Below are positions 1-9,569 of a DNA stretch of 64,000 nucleotides, piece after piece (the first letter of the stretch is position 1; every line of letters begins with the position of its first letter). The stretch spans positions 1-64,000 of the forward strand of contig JAAXUP010000002.1 in assembly GCA_013335935.1 (NCBI GenBank), given 5' to 3'. A model generated the notes under the pieces. It was not told the DNA's origin and searched no databases. It was given only the letters and a program-made list of their open reading frames with translations. A program made the translations under genes and the position numbers. The DNA is from Eubacteriaceae bacterium (lineage in GTDB: Bacteria > Bacillota > Clostridia > Eubacteriales > Alkalibacteraceae).

Positions 1-125
1 ACAACGTCTCTATGGAAATCGACCTGATCACTCCCATCGCTATCGAAGAAGGTCTGAGATTTGCAATCAGAGAAGGCGGAAGAACCGTTGGATCTGGAGT
101 AGTAGCAGAAATAATCGAAGATTAA
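1..125 (+). CDS. tuf: Elongation factor Tu, C-terminal end (partial)
   Basis: Only the last 40 codons are present; the gene enters from the left edge and ends with TAA at 123-125. The visible residues ([20 protein letters not shown], then [13 protein letters not shown]) are the end of the C-terminal beta-barrel domain of EF-Tu, the GTPase that brings aminoacyl-tRNA to the ribosome. In Firmicutes tuf usually lies just before the S10 operon, as here. A terminator follows at 139-172, so it is probably transcribed separately from rpsJ. Confidence 0.96.
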   Translation, partial: NVSMEIDLITPIAIEEGLRFAIREGGRTVGSGVVAEIIED

Positions 126-138
126 TATCTTGCATTTT

Positions 139-172
139 AAGAAAGGACGCAGATTTAAAAGCGTCCTTTCTT
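139..172 (+). terminator. Rho-independent terminator after tuf
   Basis: A perfect 12-bp stem (AAGAAAGGACGC at 139-150 pairs with 161-172) closes a 10-nt loop. The 3' arm itself is T-rich (CCTTTCTT), though no long T run follows. It separates tuf from the ribosomal superoperon. Confidence 0.8.
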
Positions 173-231
173 AGTGCAATTAACAAGCCAGAAATATTTC
201 TGCAAAAAAACAAAAATAAACATAAATACTA

Positions 232-260
232 TTGAGATTACTTGAAAAATGGTATATAAT
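232..260 (+). promoter_or_regulatory. Sigma-A promoter of the S10-spc-alpha superoperon
   Basis: TTGAGA at 232-237 and a perfect TATAAT at 255-260 are separated by 17 nt. Transcription would start near 267, giving about 190 nt of leader before rpsJ. No equally good promoter is seen before 15828, so it may drive the whole ribosomal block. Confidence 0.8.
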
Positions 261-266
261 GTTTTA

Positions 267-450
267 GCTGTGACTTTATGCGATGAAGAGAGAGGTTGCC
301 TTTTTCTCAGGGAAATTTTTTCGGAGTATGTCCAGATCATGAATCGGGCGGCAGTTGTTAGATGGAATTTTTATAAAATTAATTCAGTGAACACCTGGAT
401 GAGTGTTCCTAAACAACTGGTTGTATCTAAAAAAAACAGTAAGGAGGGAA
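267..450 (+). promoter_or_regulatory. Structured leader RNA upstream of rpsJ
   Basis: The stretch between promoter and rpsJ has no credible gene. It can fold into an 8-bp long-range stem (CAGTTGTT at 352-359 with AACAACTG at 412-419) enclosing a 6-bp hairpin (GAACAC at 389-394 with GTGTTC at 403-408). Ribosomal operons are commonly controlled by such leaders, with L4 binding the S10 leader in several bacteria. Assignment to a known leader family could not be made by eye. Confidence 0.5.
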
Positions 451-458
451 ATTTAGGT

Positions 459-767
459 ATGGCAAAACAAAAGATTAGAATCAGACTGAAAGCTTATGAT
501 CATAAAGTATTAGATCAATCTGCTAAAAAAATAGTTGAAACTGCAAAGAGAACAGGTGCGGAAGTATCTGGTCCAGTGCCGCTTCCAACTGAAAAAGAAA
601 TCATTACGATCCTTAGAGCAGTTCACAAATATAAGGATTCCAGAGAGCAGTTTGAAATGAGAACCCATAAAAGACTGATCGATATTTTAAATCCTACACC
701 AAAGACAGTAGATGCTCTTATGAGACTTGATCTGCCAGCTGGCGTAGATATTGAAATCAAGCTTTAA
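459..767 (+). CDS. rpsJ: 30S ribosomal protein S10
   Basis: This 102-aa protein starts [16 protein letters not shown], typical of S10 (NusE), a 30S head protein that also takes part in Nus antitermination. The ATG at 459 follows an AAGGAGGG site at 441-448. The reading frame stays open upstream to 249, but that extension has no S10 homology and overlaps the promoter and leader, so it is not used. First gene of the superoperon. Confidence 0.97.
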   Translation: MAKQKIRIRLKAYDHKVLDQSAKKIVETAKRTGAEVSGPVPLPTEKEIITILRAVHKYKDSREQFEMRTHKRLIDILNPTPKTVDALMRLDLPAGVDIEIKL

Positions 768-818
768 TTGGTATTATGATTGCATAGGGCAATCCGCTAA
801 TAATTAGGAGGTGTAACA

Positions 819-1448
819 ATGGAGAAAGTTATAATAGGTAAAAAATTAGGTATGACTCAAATCTTCAACGAAGAAGGAAAGCTTGTACCTGTAACAGTAG
901 TTGAAGCTGGTCCATGTAAAGTAGTTCAGGTTAAGAACGAAGTTACTGACGGCTACAACAGTATCCAGTTAGGATATGGAAAAGTAAAAGAAAAAAAGGT
1001 TACAAAACCATTAAAAGGCCATTTCGATAAAAACGAAATTGAGTACACAAAGATGCTTAAGGAATTCAGAGTTGCAGATGCAGGAGAATTCGCAGTTGGA
1101 CAAGACATCACCGTTTCGGTTTTTGAAAATGGAGACCAGATCGACATAAGCGGTATTTCCAAAGGTAAAGGATTCGCCGGCGTTATCAAAAGACATAATC
1201 AGACAAGAGGTCCAATGTCTCATGGTTCTAAATACCACAGAGGCGTAGGTTCTTTGGGAGCTTCATCAAGTCCATCAAGAGTATTCAAAGGAAAAAAACT
1301 TCCAGGACAGATGGGAAATGTAAATGTAACAGTTCAGAATCTTCAGATCGTTAAAGTTGATGCAGATAGAAATCTGCTTTTAATAAAAGGTGCTGTTCCT
1401 GGAATCAGAGGAAGCGTCGTAACAATCAAAGCTACGGTAAAGAAGTAA
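819..1448 (+). CDS. rplC: 50S ribosomal protein L3
   Basis: A 209-aa protein opening with a [10 protein letters not shown] motif, the hallmark of L3, which nucleates 50S assembly near the peptidyl-transferase centre. The central loop with [17 protein letters not shown] is also conserved. ATG at 819 is preceded by AGGAGGTG. It is followed after about 20 nt by rplD, the standard S10 operon order. Confidence 0.97.
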   Translation: MEKVIIGKKLGMTQIFNEEGKLVPVTVVEAGPCKVVQVKNEVTDGYNSIQLGYGKVKEKKVTKPLKGHFDKNEIEYTKMLKEFRVADAGEFAVGQDITVSVFENGDQIDISGISKGKGFAGVIKRHNQTRGPMSHGSKYHRGVGSLGASSSPSRVFKGKKLPGQMGNVNVTVQNLQIVKVDADRNLLLIKGAVPGIRGSVVTIKATVKK

Positions 1449-1469
1449 GTTAGGAAAGGAGGATAACAA

Positions 1470-2093
1470 ATGCCTACAATTGATGTAATAAATGTAAAAG
1501 GTGAAAAAGTAGAAGAACTGGCACTTAACGCTGATGTTTTCGGAATAGAACCGAATGAAGCTGTAGTTCATCAGGTTGTTGTTGCTCAGTTAGCAAATAA
1601 AAGACAGGGAACACAGTCTACTAAAACCCGTTCGGAAGTACGAGGCGGAGGCAGAAAGCCCTGGAGACAAAAAGGGACAGGACGTGCAAGAGCAGGTTCT
1701 ATCAGATCTCCATTATGGAAAGGCGGCGGGGTCATATTTGCTCCAAAACCAAGAGATTACAGTCAGAAAGTCAACAAGAAAATGAACAGACTTGCTATCA
1801 GATCTGTACTTTCTTCAAAAGTGGCAGAGAATGAACTTTTAGTTTTGGATACGCTCATCCTTGATGCTCCAAAAACGAAAGAAATGGTTGAGATCCTTAA
1901 GAATATTAAAGCGGGCAGTAAAGCACTCATACTCATGCCTTCAATCGATGAGAATGTATATAAATCCGCAAGAAATATCGAAGGAATCAAAGCTGCTACT
2001 GTTGATACGATCAACGTGTACGAACTGCTGAAGTACGACTACCTGGTAGTCACTAAAGATTCAGTAGAAAAACTAGAGGAGGTGTACGCATAA
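1470..2093 (+). CDS. rplD: 50S ribosomal protein L4
   Basis: A 207-aa L4, with the conserved basic loop containing [20 protein letters not shown] that reaches into the polypeptide exit tunnel. In several bacteria L4 represses its own operon by binding the S10 leader, so it is a candidate ligand for the leader at 267-450. Its stop overlaps the rplW start (TAATG), implying translational coupling. Confidence 0.97.
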   Translation: MPTIDVINVKGEKVEELALNADVFGIEPNEAVVHQVVVAQLANKRQGTQSTKTRSEVRGGGRKPWRQKGTGRARAGSIRSPLWKGGGVIFAPKPRDYSQKVNKKMNRLAIRSVLSSKVAENELLVLDTLILDAPKTKEMVEILKNIKAGSKALILMPSIDENVYKSARNIEGIKAATVDTINVYELLKYDYLVVTKDSVEKLEEVYA

Positions 2094-2383
2094 TGCTTAG
2101 CCCTCATGATATAATCATAAAACCTGTCGTTACAGAGAAAAGTATGGACGATATGGCTGAAAAAAAATATACTTTCAAAGTCAGTAGAGATGCAAACAAG
2201 ATTCAGATCAAGAATGCAGTTGAAGAAGTATTCGGTGTTAAAGTGGAAAAAGTATACACAATGAACATGCAAGGCAAACTTAAAAGAATGGGCAAAAATA
2301 TAGGAAGACGATCAAGCTGGAAAAAAGCGATTGTCAAACTTAAAGCAGACAGTAAAGGAATTGAATTTTTCGAAGGTATCTAA
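2093..2383 (+). CDS. rplW: 50S ribosomal protein L23
   Basis: A 96-aa L23, recognised by [14 protein letters not shown] at the N-terminus and the following beta-alpha fold. L23 sits at the tunnel exit and docks trigger factor and SRP. Its ATG overlaps the rplD stop by one base. A small hairpin (GAGAC/GTCTC) lies in the 46-nt gap before rplB. Confidence 0.97.
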   Translation: MLSPHDIIIKPVVTEKSMDDMAEKKYTFKVSRDANKIQIKNAVEEVFGVKVEKVYTMNMQGKLKRMGKNIGRRSSWKKAIVKLKADSKGIEFFEGI

Positions 2384-2429
2384 TAGATGAGACGCGACTA
2401 GGTCTCGACGTAAAAGGAGGTAAAGTTAA

Positions 2430-3260
2430 ATGGGTATTAAAGTATACAAACCGACTTCCGCCGGCAGAAGAAATATGAGTGTTAATACTTTTGAAGAAGT
2501 AACGAAATTCACTCCGGAAAAATCTCTTCTGGCGCCACTGAAACATTCAGGTGGAAGAAATACACATGGTAAAATAACTGTTCGTCATAAAGGCGGCGGT
2601 GAAAAGAGAAAATACAGAATCATAGATTTTAAGAGGGATAAAGACGGCATTAAAGCTAAAGTTGCAGGTATCGAATACGATCCGAACAGAAGCGCGAATA
2701 TCGCACTTTTATTCTACGTTGATGGAGAAAAAAGATATATTATCGCACCTCAGAATCTTAAAGTTGGAGATTTTGTAGAGTCTGGAGCAGCTGCAGACAT
2801 AAAGGTAGGTAATGCACTTCCACTTATCAACATTCCTGTTGGTACAGTAATTCACAACATTGAGCTTAAAGCAGGAAAAGGCGCTCAGATGGTTAGATCC
2901 GCAGGCGGATTTGCTCAGCTTATGGCCAAAGAAAACAATTATGCAATTTTAAGACTTCCTTCAGGAGAAATGAGAATGGTAAGGCTTGAGTGCAGAGCTA
3001 CAATCGGACAGGTTGGGAACTCAGACCATAGCAATGTCAGAATCGGTAAAGCTGGAAGAAAAAGACATATGGGCATCAGACCGACTGTAAGAGGTTCTGT
3101 AATGAATCCTAACGATCACCCTCATGGTGGTGGTGAAGGTAAAGCTCCTATCGGTAGATCAGGTCCGTCAACTCCTTGGGGTAAACCGGCACTTGGTTAC
3201 AAGACAAGAAAGAAAAACAAAGCATCAGATAAATATATTGTAAGAAAACGAAAAAAATAG
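2430..3260 (+). CDS. rplB: 50S ribosomal protein L2
   Basis: A 276-aa L2 of normal length. The C-terminal segment [19 protein letters not shown] carries the conserved histidine important for peptidyl transfer and subunit association. ATG at 2430 follows AAAGGAGG. It has the usual place between rplW and rpsS. Confidence 0.97.
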   Translation: MGIKVYKPTSAGRRNMSVNTFEEVTKFTPEKSLLAPLKHSGGRNTHGKITVRHKGGGEKRKYRIIDFKRDKDGIKAKVAGIEYDPNRSANIALLFYVDGEKRYIIAPQNLKVGDFVESGAAADIKVGNALPLINIPVGTVIHNIELKAGKGAQMVRSAGGFAQLMAKENNYAILRLPSGEMRMVRLECRATIGQVGNSDHSNVRIGKAGRKRHMGIRPTVRGSVMNPNDHPHGGGEGKAPIGRSGPSTPWGKPALGYKTRKKNKASDKYIVRKRKK

Positions 3261-3280
3261 TTCTGAAAGGAGGTAAGTAA

Positions 3281-3559
3281 ATGAGCAGATCATTAAAAAA
3301 AGGACCTTTTGTCGACGTTAAACTGTTAAAAAGAGTAGAAGATATGAACAAGAAAAACGAAAAGAAAGTGATCAAGACTTGGTCACGAAGCTCAACTATA
3401 TTTCCGCAGATGGTAGGACATACTATAGCAGTACATGATGGCAGAAAACATGTTCCAGTATATCTGTCTGAAGACATGGTTGGACACAAACTTGGAGAAT
3501 TTGCTCCTACAAGAACATTCAGAGGTCATGCAGGAGAAAAGACTTCTGGCAAAAGATAG
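3281..3559 (+). CDS. rpsS: 30S ribosomal protein S19
   Basis: A 92-aa S19 starting [12 protein letters not shown], with conserved [16 protein letters not shown] near the C-terminus. It binds the 30S head together with S13. ATG at 3281 follows AAAGGAGG, 20 nt after rplB. Confidence 0.97.
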   Translation: MSRSLKKGPFVDVKLLKRVEDMNKKNEKKVIKTWSRSSTIFPQMVGHTIAVHDGRKHVPVYLSEDMVGHKLGEFAPTRTFRGHAGEKTSGKR

Positions 3560-3584
3560 AAGGTTTCGGAAGGAGGTAAAGTAA

Positions 3585-3920
3585 TTGGAAGCAAAAGCTA
3601 TTGCTAAACACGTTAGAGTATCACCAAGAAAAGCAAAATTGGTTGTAGACCTTATAAGAGGTAAAAGCGTCGGAGAAGCCATGAATATATTGTCACTGAT
3701 TCCAAACAAATCGGCAAGAGTGATCGAGAAGGTTGTGAAATCAGCTGCTGCAAACGCAGAAAACAATTTCGAAATGGATCCAAGAAAATTATTTGTATCG
3801 GAAATAGCTGCTAATCAGGGACCAACTTTAAAAAGATTTAGAGCAGGTTCAATGGGTAGAGCGTCTGTAATCAAGAAAAGAAGCAGTCATATTGCCGTAG
3901 TATTAAAAGAAAAAGAGTGA
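3585..3920 (+). CDS. rplV: 50S ribosomal protein L22
   Basis: A 111-aa L22, with ISPRK-like [18 protein letters not shown] and the C-terminal tunnel-lining loop ([16 protein letters not shown]). Translation appears to begin at TTG 3585, correctly spaced after AAGGAGG at 3570-3577; no in-frame ATG lies nearby. A TTG start may lower yield, but tight spacing to its neighbours suggests coupling. Confidence 0.96.
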   Translation: MEAKAIAKHVRVSPRKAKLVVDLIRGKSVGEAMNILSLIPNKSARVIEKVVKSAAANAENNFEMDPRKLFVSEIAANQGPTLKRFRAGSMGRASVIKKRSSHIAVVLKEKE

Positions 3921-3933
3921 GGGGGGATATTTA

Positions 3934-4587
3934 GTGGGTCAAAAAGTCAATCCGCATGGGTTAAGAGTGGGTGTCATTAAGGACTGGAGCGCAAGATGGT
4001 ATGCGAAAGACAAAGATTTTGCAGATTTCCTTATTGAAGACAACAATATCAGAAAATTTATTAAGAAAACACAATATACAGCAGGTGTTGCTCTTATCGA
4101 AATCGAGAGATATGCAAGCAGGATCAAGATTCATATCCATACTGCTAAACCAGGTATGATTATTGGTAAAGGTGGAGCAGGTATCGAAGCCTTAAAGAAT
4201 CAGCTTGCCAAAATTACTGGTAAAAGCATATTTATCAACATCGTAGAGATAAAAAATGTTGACGTTAATGCACAGCTTGTTGCAGAAAACATCGCATCAC
4301 AGCTTGAAAGAAGAGTTTCTTTCAGACGTGCTATGAAACAATCTATAACAAGAGCATTAAGAGGCGGCGCACATGGGGTTAAAACCATGGTTGCAGGCAG
4401 AGTTAACGGAGCAGAAATGGCAAGAACAGAGCATTACAGCGAAGGAAACGTGCCGCTGCAGACTTTGAGAGCGGATATCGACTATGGTTTCGCAGAAGCA
4501 AACACAACATACGGTAAACTCGGCGTAAAAGTCTGGATAAATAAAGGAGAAGTTCTTCCTGAAAAAAAAGAAGATAAGAAGAACTAA
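3934..4587 (+). CDS. rpsC: 30S ribosomal protein S3
   Basis: A 217-aa S3 starting [13 protein letters not shown] with a GTG at 3934 after a GAGGGG site. The KH domain signature ([14 protein letters not shown]) is clear. S3 sits at the mRNA entry channel and contributes to mRNA helicase activity. The C-terminal tail is lysine/glutamate rich, as usual. Confidence 0.97.
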   Translation: MGQKVNPHGLRVGVIKDWSARWYAKDKDFADFLIEDNNIRKFIKKTQYTAGVALIEIERYASRIKIHIHTAKPGMIIGKGGAGIEALKNQLAKITGKSIFINIVEIKNVDVNAQLVAENIASQLERRVSFRRAMKQSITRALRGGAHGVKTMVAGRVNGAEMARTEHYSEGNVPLQTLRADIDYGFAEANTTYGKLGVKVWINKGEVLPEKKEDKKN

Positions 4588-4604
4588 GGAAGGAGGAAAC
4601 CACA

Positions 4605-5048
4605 ATGTTAATGCCTAAAAGAGTAAAGCGTAGAAGAGTATTCAGAGGCAGAATGAAAGGTAAAGCAACCAGGGGTAATACTATTACTTACGGTGATTAT
4701 GCAATACAAGCCATGGAGCCGGGTTGGATCACTGCCAATCAGATAGAAGCAGCCCGTATCGCTATGACTAGATATATAAAAAGAGGTGGACAAGTCTGGA
4801 TCAAAATATTCCCAGACAAGCCAGTAACTCAAAAACCGGCAGAAACCAGGATGGGTTCCGGAAAAGGATCACCGGAATATTGGGTTGCAGTAGTAAAACC
4901 TGGAAGAGTTATGTTTGAGATCAAAGGAGTTTCCGAAGAACTTGCTAGAGAAGCGATGAGACTTGCAATGCATAAACTACCTATAAAAACTAAATTTGTT
5001 ACCCGTAAAGATTTTGAGGAAGTGGGTGGTGAATCCAATGAAAGCTAA
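4605..5048 (+). CDS. rplP: 50S ribosomal protein L16
   Basis: A 147-aa L16 with [18 protein letters not shown] at the start and the conserved [18 protein letters not shown] segment. It helps form the tRNA-binding region of the 50S subunit. ATG 4605 (after AAGGAGG) is chosen; ATG 4611 would give the more usual MPKRV start two residues later. The end overlaps rpmC by 11 nt. Confidence 0.96.
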   Translation: MLMPKRVKRRRVFRGRMKGKATRGNTITYGDYAIQAMEPGWITANQIEAARIAMTRYIKRGGQVWIKIFPDKPVTQKPAETRMGSGKGSPEYWVAVVKPGRVMFEIKGVSEELAREAMRLAMHKLPIKTKFVTRKDFEEVGGESNES

Positions 5049-5241
5049 AGAAATTAGAGAATTAACGAATCAGGAACTGGAGACTAAATTGTCTGAACTC
5101 AAGGAAGAGTTGTTCAACTTAAGATTCCAGCTTGCCACTGGTCAATTGGAGAATCCAATGAGAATCAGGGAAGTAAAAAGAACATATGCAAGGGTAAAAA
5201 CTATCCTTACAGAACGTGAATTTAAAGCTATTGAAGCTTAA
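5038..5241 (+). CDS. rpmC: 50S ribosomal protein L29
   Basis: A 67-aa L29 ([18 protein letters not shown], then the two-helix hairpin ending LTEREFKA). The start lies inside the end of rplP, where GAGGAAGTGGGTGGTG supplies the ribosome-binding site. The frame is open further upstream, but that part is rplP read out of frame. L29 sits near the tunnel exit. Confidence 0.96.
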   Translation: MKAKEIRELTNQELETKLSELKEELFNLRFQLATGQLENPMRIREVKRTYARVKTILTEREFKAIEA

Positions 5242-5261
5242 TGAAAAAGGAGGTTTCTTTT

Positions 5262-5516
5262 GTGGAAAGAGCGCAAAGAAAAACAAGAGTCGGTAAAGTA
5301 GTTAGTGACAAAATGGATAAAACTATTGTTGTTGCTGTAGAAACTTTCGTAAGACATCCTCTTTACAGTAAAAGGGTAAAAAAGACTACAAAATTCAAAG
5401 CTCATGATGAATTAAATCAGTGCGGCATCGGTGATGTAGTGAAAATAATGGAAACAAGACCTTTAAGTAAAGATAAAAGATGGAGATTAGTAGAGATCTT
5501 AGAGAAAGCACTGTAA
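5262..5516 (+). CDS. rpsQ: 30S ribosomal protein S17
   Basis: An 84-aa S17 with [15 protein letters not shown] and [18 protein letters not shown], both conserved. GTG 5262 is preferred because AAAGGAGG at 5246-5253 is 8 nt upstream and the protein then begins ERAQRKTR like other S17s. An ATG at 5241 overlapping the rpmC stop would include that ribosome-binding site inside the gene. Confidence 0.93.
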   Translation: MERAQRKTRVGKVVSDKMDKTIVVAVETFVRHPLYSKRVKKTTKFKAHDELNQCGIGDVVKIMETRPLSKDKRWRLVEILEKAL

Positions 5517-5540
5517 TAGTGCTGAAAGGAGGCAAAGCAT

Positions 5541-5909
5541 ATGATACAACAAGAAAGTCGACTGAAAGTTGCTGATAATACAGGAGCTAAAGAATTGTTG
5601 TGCATTAGGGTTCTTGGCGGCTCAGGTAAGAGATATGCAAGAGTTGGTGATATAATTGTTTGCGCAGTTAAAAGTGCAACACCCGGCGGAGTTGTTAAAA
5701 AAGGTGATGTAGTAAAGGCTGTCGTAGTAAGAACAGTAAAAAGTACAAGAAGAGAAGACGGAAGCTATATTAGATTCGATCAGAATGCTGCTGTAATCAT
5801 TAAAGATGATAAACAGCCAAGGGGAACACGTATTTTCGGACCTGTTGCCAGAGAACTGAGAGAAAAGAAATTTATGAAAATATTATCCCTTGCACCGGAA
5901 GTACTTTAA
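5541..5909 (+). CDS. rplN: 50S ribosomal protein L14
   Basis: A 122-aa L14 starting [18 protein letters not shown], with conserved [15 protein letters not shown] near the end. Exactly the usual family length. L14 lies at the subunit interface and is the docking site of the silencing factor RsfS. Confidence 0.97.
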   Translation: MIQQESRLKVADNTGAKELLCIRVLGGSGKRYARVGDIIVCAVKSATPGGVVKKGDVVKAVVVRTVKSTRREDGSYIRFDQNAAVIIKDDKQPRGTRIFGPVARELREKKFMKILSLAPEVL

Positions 5910-5924
5910 GAGGAGGTGGCTTAT

Positions 5925-6251
5925 ATGCGTAACAAAATTCATGTTAAAAAAGATGATATGGTAATGATAAACTCAGGTAAATACAAGGGCGAAAAGGGAA
6001 AAGTCCTCACTGTCTTTACAAAAGAAAATAGAGTGATCGTCGAAGGAATAAATATGGTTACAAAACATATGAAACCTTCCCAGAAAGTTCAACAAGGCGG
6101 AATAATCAAACAAGAAGGTAAAATACATGCTTCTAACGTAAATCTTTTCTGCACTAAATGCAACAAGGGCGTTAGAACAGGCAGCAAAATTCTTGCAGAC
6201 GGATCAAAAGTTCGTGTTTGCAAAAAGTGCGGCGAAACATTCAATAAGTAG
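5925..6251 (+). CDS. rplX: 50S ribosomal protein L24
   Basis: A 108-aa L24. The N-terminal KOW motif (SGKYKGEKGKVLTV) initiates 23S folding. The C-terminal half has two CxxC pairs (CTKC and CKKC), a possible zinc ribbon as in many clostridial L24s. ATG 5925 follows GAGGAGGTGG; an upstream in-frame GTG at 5916 overlaps that site and is rejected. Confidence 0.96.
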   Translation: MRNKIHVKKDDMVMINSGKYKGEKGKVLTVFTKENRVIVEGINMVTKHMKPSQKVQQGGIIKQEGKIHASNVNLFCTKCNKGVRTGSKILADGSKVRVCKKCGETFNK

Positions 6252-6271
6252 TTGGGAAGGAGGTACAATAA

Positions 6272-6811
6272 ATGCCAAGATTGAAGGATAAATATAAAAA
6301 CGAGGTAATTCCTGCAATGATGGAAAAGTTCAAATACTCAAACATCATGGAAGTGCCTAAATTAGAAAAAGTAGTTATTAATATGGGTTTAGGCGACGCT
6401 AAGGACAATGCTAAGCTTTTAGAAGCTGCGGTTAAGGACCTGGCAATTATAGCAGGACAAAAACCAGTTATAACAAGAGCCAAAAAATCCGTTTCTAACT
6501 TTAAAGTCAGAGAAGGTATGAATATTGGAGCAAAGGTAACACTTAGATCTGATAGAATGTATGAATTTTCTGATAAATTTTTCAATATAGCATTACCAAG
6601 AGTAAGAGACTTCAGAGGAGTATCTTCAAAATCTTTTGACGGAAGAGGCAATTATGCCCTTGGCGTAAAAGAGCAGTTGATCTTCCCTGAAATTGAATAT
6701 GATAAAGTGGAACAAATCAGAGGTATGGATATCATTTTTGTTACTACAGCAAAAAGTGATGAAGAAGCTTTAGAATTACTAAGCTTGTTGGGAATGCCTT
6801 ACAATAGATAA
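6272..6811 (+). CDS. rplE: 50S ribosomal protein L5
   Basis: A 179-aa L5, recognised by [19 protein letters not shown] and the C-terminal [15 protein letters not shown]. It binds 5S rRNA and contacts the P-site tRNA. ATG 6272 follows GGAAGGAGG. Typical spc-operon position between rplX and rpsZ. Confidence 0.97.
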   Translation: MPRLKDKYKNEVIPAMMEKFKYSNIMEVPKLEKVVINMGLGDAKDNAKLLEAAVKDLAIIAGQKPVITRAKKSVSNFKVREGMNIGAKVTLRSDRMYEFSDKFFNIALPRVRDFRGVSSKSFDGRGNYALGVKEQLIFPEIEYDKVEQIRGMDIIFVTTAKSDEEALELLSLLGMPYNR

Positions 6812-6828
6812 TTTAAGGAGGAATCAGG

Positions 6829-7014
6829 ATGGCTAAAAAAGCTATGGTAGAAAAACAACAAAAAACACCAAAGTATTCTACAAGGGCTTATAATAGATGT
6901 CGTATTTGCGGAAGACCTCATGCATATTTAAGAAAATTCGGTGTTTGCAGAATATGCTTTAGAGAATTAGCTTATAAAGGTGAAATACCAGGCGTAAAAA
7001 AAGCAAGTTGGTAG
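6829..7014 (+). CDS. rpsZ: 30S ribosomal protein S14, zinc-binding type Z
   Basis: A 61-aa short S14. The zinc ribbon [20 protein letters not shown] supplies four cysteines, so this is the zinc-dependent form rather than the longer zinc-free paralogue. ATG 6829 follows AAGGAGG. Confidence 0.96.
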   Translation: MAKKAMVEKQQKTPKYSTRAYNRCRICGRPHAYLRKFGVCRICFRELAYKGEIPGVKKASW

Positions 7015-7045
7015 AAAGATTTATTTTGGAAGGAGGTACACAAAA

Positions 7046-7444
7046 ATGGTAATGACCGATCCTATAGCAGATATGCTTACAAGAATCCGTAATGCAAATG
7101 ATGCTAAACATGAATGTGTAGTAATCCCGTCTTCAAACGAGAAAAAAGCGATTGCAAAAATATTGTTAGAAGAGGGTTTTGTTAAAAACGTAGAATATAC
7201 AGATGATGATAAGCAGGGAATAATCAAAGTCACTTTAAAATATGGCGATAACAAGCAAAAAGTTATCACTGGTATTAAAAGGATATCTAAACCTGGCTTA
7301 AGAGTATACAGCAGAAAAGACGAAATACCTAAAGTGCTTAACGGACTGGGTATAGCGATTATATCAACATCTAAAGGTGTTGTAACTGATAAGGTAGCAA
7401 GAAAAGTAGGAGTAGGCGGAGAGGTGCTTTGTTACGTTTGGTAA
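7046..7444 (+). CDS. rpsH: 30S ribosomal protein S8
   Basis: A 132-aa S8 starting [18 protein letters not shown] and ending with the conserved [10 protein letters not shown]8 binds the central domain of 16S rRNA and, in enterobacteria, represses the spc operon. ATG 7046 follows AAGGAGG; ATG 7052 is a less likely alternative. Confidence 0.97.
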   Translation: MVMTDPIADMLTRIRNANDAKHECVVIPSSNEKKAIAKILLEEGFVKNVEYTDDDKQGIIKVTLKYGDNKQKVITGIKRISKPGLRVYSRKDEIPKVLNGLGIAIISTSKGVVTDKVARKVGVGGEVLCYVW

Positions 7445-7471
7445 CAGGCCACCAGAATAGGAGGTGTTATA

Positions 7472-8011
7472 ATGTCTAGAATCGGAAGAATGCCAGTTGT
7501 CGTTCCAGCAGGAGTTACTGTAGCTATTGATGGAAGCAACGTTACCGTAAAAGGACCAAAAGGCGAACTATCCAAAACATTTCATAGCGATATCAATATT
7601 GAGCAGGAAGCTGGTCAGTTGCTCGTAACAAGACCATCTGATAAAAAAGAGCACAGATCACTTCACGGACTTACAAGAGCGCTTCTAAACAACATGGTTG
7701 TTGGAGTAAGCGCCGGCTTTGAAAAGAAACTTGAAATCAATGGAGTAGGATACAGAGCAGCAAAACAGGGAAGTAAGTTGAATTTAAGTTTAGGTTACTC
7801 TCACCCGGTTGAAATGGAAGATCCTGAAGGAATTACAACTGAAGTTGAAGGAACAAATAAAATAACTGTTAAAGGCATCGACAAAGAAAAAGTTGGAGAA
7901 CATGCTGCTAACATCAGAAAGAAAAGACAGCCTGAACCTTATAAAGGAAAAGGAATTAAGTACGCTGACGAGAAGATCAGAAGAAAAGAAGGTAAAACTG
8001 GTAAGAAGTAG
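7472..8011 (+). CDS. rplF: 50S ribosomal protein L6
   Basis: A 179-aa L6 ([16 protein letters not shown]-terminal [18 protein letters not shown]). The two tandem L6 folds are complete. It lies near the factor-binding GTPase centre. ATG 7472 follows AGGAGGTG. Confidence 0.97.
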   Translation: MSRIGRMPVVVPAGVTVAIDGSNVTVKGPKGELSKTFHSDINIEQEAGQLLVTRPSDKKEHRSLHGLTRALLNNMVVGVSAGFEKKLEINGVGYRAAKQGSKLNLSLGYSHPVEMEDPEGITTEVEGTNKITVKGIDKEKVGEHAANIRKKRQPEPYKGKGIKYADEKIRRKEGKTGKK

Positions 8012-8027
8012 GAAGGAGTGAGTCCAA

Positions 8028-8396
8028 ATGATAAAAAAACCCGTTAAAAATAAGATCAGGAAAAACCGACATAAAAGAATGCGATTTAAACTTAACGGAA
8101 CGGAAGCAAGACCAAGACTTAACGTGTTTAGAAGCAACAGCTACATCTATGCACAAATAGTTGATGACTCAAAAGGAATCACATTGGTGAGCGCTTCTAC
8201 ACTAGAAACTGATTTAAGGGATAAATTGACATCCACAAAAAATAAAGAGGCAGCGAAATTGGTTGGAAAACTGATTGGCGAAAGAGCTCTTGCAAAAGGA
8301 ATTGAAACGGTAGTATTTGATAGAAGCGGTTATCTCTATCATGGAAAAGTAAAAGAGTTGGCTGAAGGTGCAAGAGAAGCCGGACTGAAGTTTTAG
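8028..8396 (+). CDS. rplR: 50S ribosomal protein L18
   Basis: A 122-aa L18, a 5S rRNA-binding protein, with the basic N-terminus, [18 protein letters not shown] and C-terminal [23 protein letters not shown] 8028 follows AAGGAGTG. Confidence 0.97.
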   Translation: MIKKPVKNKIRKNRHKRMRFKLNGTEARPRLNVFRSNSYIYAQIVDDSKGITLVSASTLETDLRDKLTSTKNKEAAKLVGKLIGERALAKGIETVVFDRSGYLYHGKVKELAEGAREAGLKF

Positions 8397-8412
8397 AAAA
8401 GGAGGTTAATCC

Positions 8413-8919
8413 ATGCAGCGAGTATTAATTGATGCTAGTAAAATGGACCTGAAAGAAAAGGTCGTATCAATAAACAGAGTAACTAAAGTTGTTAAAGGCG
8501 GAAGAAATTTCAGATTCAGCTGTTTAGTAATAGTTGGAGATGAGAATGGTCACGTTGGAGCAGGCGTTGGCAAAGCTCTTGAAATACCTGAAGCTATAAG
8601 AAAAGGTATTGAAGATGCAAAGAAAAACCTTATCAAGATTCCAATGGTAAATACTACTATACCTCATGAAATAGTTGGACATTTCGGAGCAGGTTCAGTG
8701 CTTCTGAAGCCAGCCGGAGCAGGTACAGGTGTTATTGCCGGTGGTCCTGTTAGGGCTGTACTTGAACTTGCAGGTATCAGAGATATCAGAACGAAATCTC
8801 TTGGAACCAATAATGCAAGGAATATGGTCAATGCGACTTTGGAAGGTTTAGCTCGTTTGACTACTGTAGAAGCAGTAGCAAAATTAAGAGGGAAAAGTAT
8901 AGAAGAGATTCTAGGATAG
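8413..8919 (+). CDS. rpsE: 30S ribosomal protein S5
   Basis: A 168-aa S5 with the N-terminal double-stranded RNA-binding domain ([19 protein letters not shown]) and the later [20 protein letters not shown] segment. S5 helps set decoding fidelity and mRNA unwinding. ATG 8413 follows AAAGGAGG. Confidence 0.97.
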   Translation: MQRVLIDASKMDLKEKVVSINRVTKVVKGGRNFRFSCLVIVGDENGHVGAGVGKALEIPEAIRKGIEDAKKNLIKIPMVNTTIPHEIVGHFGAGSVLLKPAGAGTGVIAGGPVRAVLELAGIRDIRTKSLGTNNARNMVNATLEGLARLTTVEAVAKLRGKSIEEILG

Positions 8920-8931
8920 GAGGGAGTATCC

Positions 8932-9111
8932 ATGCCGGATTTAAAGATTACTTTAAAGAAAAGCAAGATAGGCAGACTGGATAAGCACATTGCTACCGTA
9001 GAAGCCTTAGGATTAAGAAAAATAGGTCAAACTGTTGTTAAACAAGATACACCTCAAATTAGGGGTATGATCAATAAAGTTGACTTTATGCTGGAAGTAG
9101 AAGAAGTATAA
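8932..9111 (+). CDS. rpmD: 50S ribosomal protein L30
   Basis: A 59-aa L30 ([19 protein letters not shown], then [20 protein letters not shown]), complete and of normal length. ATG 8932 follows GGAGGGAG and the stop is TAA at 9109-9111. Its place between rpsE and rplO is the standard one. Confidence 0.95.
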   Translation: MPDLKITLKKSKIGRLDKHIATVEALGLRKIGQTVVKQDTPQIRGMINKVDFMLEVEEV

Positions 9112-9124
9112 GGAGGTGTAACAT

Positions 9125-9568
9125 ATGAGATTACATGAATTGAGACCTGCAGAAGGTTCTACTAGAAAAGAAAAAAGAAAAGGTAGAGGTACTGCTTCAG
9201 GACAAGGTAAAACTGCTGGACGTGGTCAGGATGGTCAAAAGTCTAGATCAGGCGGCGGTGTCAGAATCGGTTTTGAAGGTGGACAGATGCCTTTAGCCAG
9301 AAGACTGCCAAAAAGAGGTTTTTCAAATGCTCGATTTAAGAAGGATTATGCTATCGTTAACGTAGAAGATTTAAATATATTCGAAAACAACACAGAAGTA
9401 ACTCCGGAACTGCTGATGGAATGCGGTTTAGTAAGAAAATTACTCTCAGGCGTAAAAATATTGGGAGATGGAGAGCTTAGTGTTTCGTTAACTGTAAAAG
9501 CTAGCAAGATCAGTAAATCAGCTGAAGAAAAAATAGTATCAGCCGGAGGAAAGGTAGAGGTGATCTAA
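9125..9568 (+). CDS. rplO: 50S ribosomal protein L15
   Basis: A 147-aa L15 with [20 protein letters not shown], the glycine/arginine-rich N-terminal extension and [21 protein letters not shown] 9125 follows AAGGAGG. Only one base separates it from secY. Confidence 0.97.
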   Translation: MRLHELRPAEGSTRKEKRKGRGTASGQGKTAGRGQDGQKSRSGGGVRIGFEGGQMPLARRLPKRGFSNARFKKDYAIVNVEDLNIFENNTEVTPELLMECGLVRKLLSGVKILGDGELSVSLTVKASKISKSAEEKIVSAGGKVEVI

Positions 9569-9569
9569 T

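Noticed and set aside
155-340. Minus-strand open frame of 61 codons before rpsJ
   Set aside because: It lies across the tuf terminator, the superoperon promoter and the leader, has no ribosome-binding site and no recognisable product.
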